Assembly (NCBI GenBank): GCA_964450715.1
Contig: CAYVFC010000223.1
Coordinates: forward strand, 1 to 8,548
Length of the DNA stretch: 8,548 nucleotides
Direction of reading: 5' to 3'
Source of the DNA: CAYVFC01 sp964450715
GTDB taxonomy: Bacteria > Myxococcota_A > Polyangia > Polyangiales > JAFGIB01
In this document: positions 4,914 to 8,548 of the stretch, piece after piece
Layout of the letters: each line of letters opens with the position of its first letter
How positions within the stretch are numbered: position 1 is the first letter of the stretch
Notes under the pieces: model-generated
Seen by the model: only the letters and a program-made list of their open reading frames with translations
Databases searched by the model: none
Told to the model about the DNA's origin: nothing
Made by a program: the position numbers and the translations under genes

Positions 4914-7688
4914 ATGACCGTAGATGACCAGCTATCCGGCGAAGCCGAAGAGGTCACCATCCTGATCATCGGAGAGGGCCCCTCGGTGCAGCCGGTGTTT
5001 GAGCAGCTCGAGGAGCTAGGCGTGGACGTGGTGAGCGCCGCCGGCGGGCAGGCGAACGCTGCGGTCACGGCCGTGGCCCCCGATCTGGTGGTACTGATGG
5101 GCGACGCCGCCCAGGGCGGTGGACGGGCGGTTCTGGACAAGCTGGCCGAGCAGGAGGCCACCGCGGTGGCGCCGGTAGCGGTGGTGGGGCGAGGGCCGGT
5201 CTCACGGGGCAAGTTCAAGCACGGAACCGTGGCCGGTTTCTCCGAGAAGCTAAAAGCGGAAAAGCTGGCAAAACGCCTAATCCACCTGGCCCGGGAGATC
5301 CCGGAGCGCGATGGCTCGGTGAGCGGCGAGGTTACGGCGGAGTGCTTCGAGCAGCTGGTGGACGAGCTGTCCGAGGAGCGCCGCAGCGGGATGCTCGAGG
5401 TCGAGACGAGCGAGGCGAGCGAGCCCAAAGCCCGCGTAATGCTGAAATCGGGCGAGCCGATAAGCGAAAAGCGAAAGCCGTTCGTCGAACGGGTCAAGCC
5501 GCTGATCGAGAAGAGCGGTAAGCCGGCCCCCTTTGCCTTTCGGCAGAGCGCGGCCGGGTCGGACTCCATTCACCCGCCGCCCCCGGAACCGAGCGCCGAG
5601 CCGGGGGAGCTGGTGGAGCGCCGCCTGGTGGTGGTCGACGCGGACCGGAAACGGGCGGAACGGCTGGCGTCCGCGCTGGCGGCCCGGGGTGCGACCGCGC
5701 TCGTATTCGGCGAGGTGGCGGACCTGCGGATCGTACGGTCGCTGGACCCCGAGGTCGTGTTGGTCGACCCCGCCGACCTGGAGAGCTGCTGCGCGGAAAT
5801 GATGGACGCGATGCGCAATGATAACCGCACGCGCTGGGCAGCCACCTTGCTAGCTCCGCGCTCCGACCTCTGGCCCGGCGGAGCGGCTGAGCCGCGGCTC
5901 GACGTGGTGACCGAGAAGGTGACGGCGCTGCTCAAGCCGGCCACCCGCTTGCTGGAGCGGGTGCGGGACTGGAAGCGGTTCGATACGCGGCTGGAGATGT
6001 TGGGAACGGGCCGGCTGCTGCGCCTTCTGTGCGGGGCCGGCCGGACCCTGCACGTCGCGGTGCACCATCCGCGCGTCAAGATCGATCTGGAGATCGACAA
6101 GGGTCTGATTTGCGGAGCGGTCGGCCAGGCCAAGGGAAAAGAGCAGCCGCTGCTGGGGTCGGCGGCCCTCTCCGCCCTGATGGTCGTGGGCTCCGGGCGC
6201 GTGAGGATCGAGGCCAGGAAGAGCGTCGAGCTCGACAACCTGAAAGCTCCCGCGGAGGCTGCGCTTTCTCTGGCGGACGCCGAGCAGCCGCCCATCGCGC
6301 CCTCGATCAGGCCGGGCGCGCAGACGGACGGCGCGGCCGCGACGGTCAAGGTGCCCGAAGCGGCACCCCTGCCCCAAGCCGGGCCCGCGTCCGAACCACA
6401 GCCCGCGACGGTTCCGACACCCGGCGGCGAAGCGGAGCCCGCACCCCCGCTTCCGGGACCACCCCCGCTACCGAGGAAGGCGACCCTGCTGGGGATGCCA
6501 CAACCCATGCCGTTCGGGCCGCCGGCCCAAGCCGCATCTGCCGAGCCACCCTCCCCGGCCGTGGAGCTTTTCGCCGACGCGGGCACTGCAACGGCGGCGG
6601 CGCCCGATCCCCGCGTCGTACCGGATGCCGCCCCGGCAACGCCAGCCATGGACTCGGCGGAGTTCCTAGTCGAACCGAACGCTTCTCTTGATGTATCTAT
6701 CTCTAAAGGGCCGCCCCCCTTGCCCGCGGCCGGCGGGGTGCGAGCGGCGCTTCGCGGCTTGCTCTCCGACCTGGGCGCACGGCTGGCCGCGCTGCGCTCC
6801 CGACTGCCCGGTCCCGCCGCGCTCTCCGACCTGGGCGCACGGCTGACCGCGCTGCGCTCCCGACTGCCCGGTCCCGCCGCGCTCTCCGACCTGGGCGCAC
6901 GGCTGACCGCGCTGCGCTCCCGGCCGCGCCGCCCGGCCATGCTCGCGATAGCCGCGGCAGCCTTCGTTCTGGTAGCCGTTCCTGGGATCTGGTTTCTGAG
7001 CGGCGACGACGACGGGAACAAGAGCGCCGCCGAGGCTCAGGACGAGAACGAGCTTTCGCGCCGCGAAGAGAGGGGCGCCGGGACTCTCTCCGCGTCCGGG
7101 TCTGCTCCGGCTGGAAGCGAAGTGGTTGCCGAAGCCGCTGCCGAGCCGCAGCCGGGGGCGGCGGCGAGCTCGGAGCAGGCCGAGCCCGGAGCGGAGCACG
7201 CGATGTTAGACGGGGAGGAAATCGGGGATGAAGCCGGCGACGGTACGGAGGACACGGAACCGAGTGGCGCCGCGATCGAACTTTCGGGACCCGATGAGCC
7301 GCCCGACCGAGGCATCTCGTCCGAAGAGGACAAGGAGAGACGAATCGCCGCGGCCAGAGCCCTGGTACGGCAGGCCAGCCGCTACCGGAGGAGCAACCGT
7401 CTGGGCATGGCCGAGGCCTACTACATCAAGGCGCTGGAGGTCTGGCCCAGGTATCCCCGCGCCGTGTCGGGCGTGGTTCGCGTTCACCTGCAGCGGCGCG
7501 ACGGCGACGAGGCCCTGCGCTGGGCCAGAAAGCTGGTGGTCATGCAGCCCAAACGTTCCAACAACCAGCTACTGCTGGGCGACGCCTACAAGCTGCGGGG
7601 ATACCTGATCAGGGCCAAGCGGGCCTGGAGGCGGTCCGCGGCCTACGGCAACCTAACGGCGCGGCAACGCCTGCGCGAGGTCAAGTAG
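4914..7688 (+). CDS. Membrane-spanning protein: two receiver-like/PATAN-like units, one transmembrane helix, periplasmic TPR-like domain
   Basis: 924 residues from the ATG at 4914; an in-frame TAG at 4908 excludes an upstream start. Residues about 13-127 are a degenerate receiver fold: the expected phospho-Asp after PDLVVL is Met62 and the acidic pair is missing. Residues 135-212 look like a divergent DUF4388 (PATAN) domain. Residues 236-350 form a second receiver that keeps the acidic pair (VVVDADRKR, Asp242 and Asp244), an Asp at the phosphoacceptor place (VVLVDP, Asp285) and a KP pair (341-342). Residues 355-434 are a clearer DUF4388 domain (LEMLGTGRLLRLLCGAGRTL). Residues 455-605 are Pro/Ala-rich, with GPPPLP at 515-520 and 599-604 and RKATLLGM at 521-528. 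Three amphipathic repeats (617-670) precede a membrane helix at about 675-695, with RPRRP before it and DDD after it, so N-in/C-out. An acidic linker leads to TPR-like repeats (about 805-924). It is probably a scaffold or signalling platform, with no enzyme domain seen. PATAN and receiver calls rest on pattern only. Confidence 0.87.
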   Translation: MTVDDQLSGEAEEVTILIIGEGPSVQPVFEQLEELGVDVVSAAGGQANAAVTAVAPDLVVLMGDAAQGGGRAVLDKLAEQEATAVAPVAVVGRGPVSRGKFKHGTVAGFSEKLKAEKLAKRLIHLAREIPERDGSVSGEVTAECFEQLVDELSEERRSGMLEVETSEASEPKARVMLKSGEPISEKRKPFVERVKPLIEKSGKPAPFAFRQSAAGSDSIHPPPPEPSAEPGELVERRLVVVDADRKRAERLASALAARGATALVFGEVADLRIVRSLDPEVVLVDPADLESCCAEMMDAMRNDNRTRWAATLLAPRSDLWPGGAAEPRLDVVTEKVTALLKPATRLLERVRDWKRFDTRLEMLGTGRLLRLLCGAGRTLHVAVHHPRVKIDLEIDKGLICGAVGQAKGKEQPLLGSAALSALMVVGSGRVRIEARKSVELDNLKAPAEAALSLADAEQPPIAPSIRPGAQTDGAAATVKVPEAAPLPQAGPASEPQPATVPTPGGEAEPAPPLPGPPPLPRKATLLGMPQPMPFGPPAQAASAEPPSPAVELFADAGTATAAAPDPRVVPDAAPATPAMDSAEFLVEPNASLDVSISKGPPPLPAAGGVRAALRGLLSDLGARLAALRSRLPGPAALSDLGARLTALRSRLPGPAALSDLGARLTALRSRPRRPAMLAIAAAAFVLVAVPGIWFLSGDDDGNKSAAEAQDENELSRREERGAGTLSASGSAPAGSEVVAEAAAEPQPGAAASSEQAEPGAEHAMLDGEEIGDEAGDGTEDTEPSGAAIELSGPDEPPDRGISSEEDKERRIAAARALVRQASRYRRSNRLGMAEAYYIKALEVWPRYPRAVSGVVRVHLQRRDGDEALRWARKLVVMQPKRSNNQLLLGDAYKLRGYLIRAKRAWRRSAAYGNLTARQRLREVK
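6761..6922 (+). repeat. 60-bp tandem repeat, 2.7 copies, inside the receiver/PATAN gene
   Basis: Units are 6761-6820, 6821-6880 and a partial 6881-6922. The first two differ at one base (6786 G, 6846 A, giving Ala or Thr), and the third matches the second over its full 42 bases before diverging. The period is a multiple of three, so the frame is kept. Each 20-residue unit is an amphipathic helix LSDLGARLAALRSRL with leucines spaced 3,4,3,4 (617, 620, 624, 627, 631), ended by PGP. The array sits just inside the membrane helix and may act as a short coiled-coil stalk or a membrane-surface helix. The near identity suggests recent duplication. Confidence 0.97.
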
Positions 7689-7701
7689 CGCGAAGAACGA
7701 G

Positions 7702-8451
7702 TCACTCCTCCTGCACGCAGGCGGCCAGTTGCGGCTCGCCCGGATCGAGCGCGCCGTCTCCGTCCGGGTCGCGGTAGAGCTCCAGCGCGCACTCCACGTT
7801 GAGCTCGAAGGCCTCCAGCAGCGCCGGATTGCTGGTGGCGTCGATGCGGATGGAGCCGTCCGGCGAGAGCGCGGCCGCTTGCAGATCCACCCCGTTCATC
7901 CAGACGGATACATCGAAGAAAAGCAGCAGCCCCTCGCCGTCAGCGGCCAGGTCGAAATCGCCGGCGATCCCGGCTAGCTCCAGCTCGTCCTGTTCGGGGT
8001 AGGCGAGGGTGAAGCCGACGCCGTCGGCGCGCTGCCCCTGGATCACGATGCTGTGGTCGGCGAGCTCGGCCGGCGCGCCGTCCGGAAGCTCAGCGGTGAT
8101 CTTCTCCAGTGGTACGACCAACCCGCAGTAGGTATCCGCCTCGAGCTCCAGCTCGATGCGGGTACCGGGATCGGCCAGATCGGCGACCAGCAAGGAGGGC
8201 CCCGGGGGTAGGTTGAGCTCGTTTATCCCTGCGCATTCGCCCACACCGCGGAAGTCGAAGACGCCGAAGGCGACCCAAGCCTGCCGTACGACGCTGCCAC
8301 CCTCGCCCGGGCCCACCGATACGGTTGCCGGATCGGTCGAGTAGACCTGAAGCGCTATCGGGGTCGACACGGCCGGATTGCCCGTCTCCGTGCCACCGGC
8401 GCAGCCCCCCAGAGCGAGCGCGAGAAAGTATACTGCTGGAAGCCATTTCAT
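7702..8451 (-). CDS. TETGNP-type lipoprotein with Asp-rich calcium-binding-like motif
   Basis: 249 residues on the - strand, starting at 8451 with GGGAG five bases upstream. MKWLPAVYFLALALGGC is a compact lipoprotein signal with Cys17 lipidated and Ala at +2. The mature protein begins AGGTETGNPAV; TETGNP just after the lipid Cys is, from memory, a frequent motif of Myxococcota lipoproteins. The body (about 30-225) is beta-rich and acidic, with repeated short hydrophobic strands (IALQVYS, IELELEADTYCGLVV, LLLFFDVSVWMNGVDL). Four further cysteines (73, 109, 221, 245) may pair. DPDGDGALDPGE (228-239) has the acidic spacing of an EF-hand or thrombospondin-type-3 calcium loop. No enzyme motif is visible and I do not recognise a named family. 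It converges on the receiver/PATAN gene with 13 bp between stop codons, no terminator is evident there, and the two transcripts may overlap. The role is unknown beyond a surface or periplasmic protein. Confidence 0.87.
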   Translation of the reverse strand: MKWLPAVYFLALALGGCAGGTETGNPAVSTPIALQVYSTDPATVSVGPGEGGSVVRQAWVAFGVFDFRGVGECAGINELNLPPGPSLLVADLADPGTRIELELEADTYCGLVVPLEKITAELPDGAPAELADHSIVIQGQRADGVGFTLAYPEQDELELAGIAGDFDLAADGEGLLLFFDVSVWMNGVDLQAAALSPDGSIRIDATSNPALLEAFELNVECALELYRDPDGDGALDPGEPQLAACVQEE

Positions 8452-8456
8452 AAATA

Positions 8457-8461
8457 CTCCC
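8457..8461 (-). promoter_or_regulatory. Ribosome binding site of the - strand lipoprotein gene
   Basis: Read on the - strand this is GGGAG followed by five bases (TATTT) and the ATG ending at 8451. It fixes the start of the TETGNP lipoprotein and agrees with the signal peptide beginning there. Confidence 0.75.
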
Positions 8462-8509
8462 GTCGTCTTTCGGGCGGGGCGGCCCCATCTGCGGCGTCGT
8501 TCCTTGAGT

Positions 8510-8535
8510 AGCCGGGGCGGTTACCCGCCCCGGCT
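8510..8535. terminator. Strong GC hairpin at the right edge, possible terminator
   Basis: An 11-bp perfect inverted repeat (8510-8520 and 8525-8535) surrounds a TTAC loop. On either strand the RNA stem would be almost entirely G-C. Only short, broken pyrimidine stretches follow, so it is a weak fit to an intrinsic terminator. It lies 59 bp upstream of the - strand start codon, so it could end transcription of a gene beyond the window, or act as an operator or leader structure for the - strand lipoprotein gene. The hairpin is certain; its role is not. Confidence 0.4.
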
Positions 8536-8548
8536 CTCACAGAACCGT

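Noticed and set aside
5570..7021. Long open frame of 483 codons on the - strand opposite the receiver/PATAN gene.
   Set aside because: Its translation is Ser/Arg/Ala/Gly-rich and domain-free, and it mirrors the codon bias of the + strand gene, which has clear domains. It is a GC-rich shadow frame.
7689..7725. Search for a bidirectional terminator between the convergent genes.
   Set aside because: Only a four-base-pair stem (CCTG/CAGG near 7710-7721) is present, inside the coding end of the - strand gene, without T-runs.
8475..8503. GGAAC on the - strand (8499-8503) upstream of the TETGNP lipoprotein, resembling an ECF-type -35 element.
   Set aside because: No matching CGTC- or TCTNA-like -10 element lies 15-17 bases downstream.

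Overview
The window is GC-rich DNA (roughly two thirds G+C by eye) with six genes on the + strand and one on the - strand, all tightly packed. It looks like a chromosomal segment of a Myxococcota (deltaproteobacterial) species. The clues are an alanine/glycine-rich membrane protein ending in a TPR-like domain (a type I associate with ECF sigma factor genes), Cys-rich Kazal and MopE-type lipoproteins, a TETGNP motif just after a lipobox, and a protein built from receiver-like and PATAN/DUF4388-like domains. I see no rRNA, tRNA, CRISPR array, transposase or phage gene. These assignments come from reading motifs, not from database searches.

Layout. Positions 2-688 hold the 3' part of a gene for a single-pass membrane protein with a TPR-like C-terminus. 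It overlaps by four bases (ATGA) a Cys-rich lipoprotein with a C-terminal Kazal domain (685-1299). A 170-bp gap (1300-1469) holds a long dyad (1332-1357) and a plausible sigma-70-like promoter (1393-1421). Next is a run of four co-directional genes with short gaps: an unrecognised lipoprotein (1470-2597), a sulfatase/alkaline-phosphatase-superfamily lipoprotein (2631-4157), a lipoprotein with one MopE-type Asp/Cys motif and a YfaP/DUF2135-like domain (4230-4868), and a 924-residue membrane protein (4914-7688). The last has two receiver-plus-PATAN-like units, a Pro-rich linker, a 60-bp tandem repeat, one transmembrane helix and periplasmic TPR-like repeats. On the opposite strand, converging with only 13 bp between stop codons, is a lipoprotein with TETGNP and an Asp-rich calcium-binding-like motif (7702-8451). 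The right edge holds a strong hairpin (8510-8535).

How the genes may work together (inference): five of the seven proteins carry a lipoprotein signal peptide and the other two are single-pass membrane proteins, so every product is directed to the envelope. The left pair is probably the tail of an ECF sigma-factor operon whose sigma gene lies left of the window. In the right-hand run, the 924-residue protein could link cytoplasmic receiver/PATAN domains to a periplasmic TPR platform serving the neighbouring lipoproteins. The sequence does not prove a shared pathway. Features most worth a second look are the duplicated receiver-PATAN architecture, the near-identical 60-bp repeat, the hydrolase lacking the sulfatase CxPxR motif, and a run of 11 C near the start of the MopE/DUF2135 lipoprotein gene.
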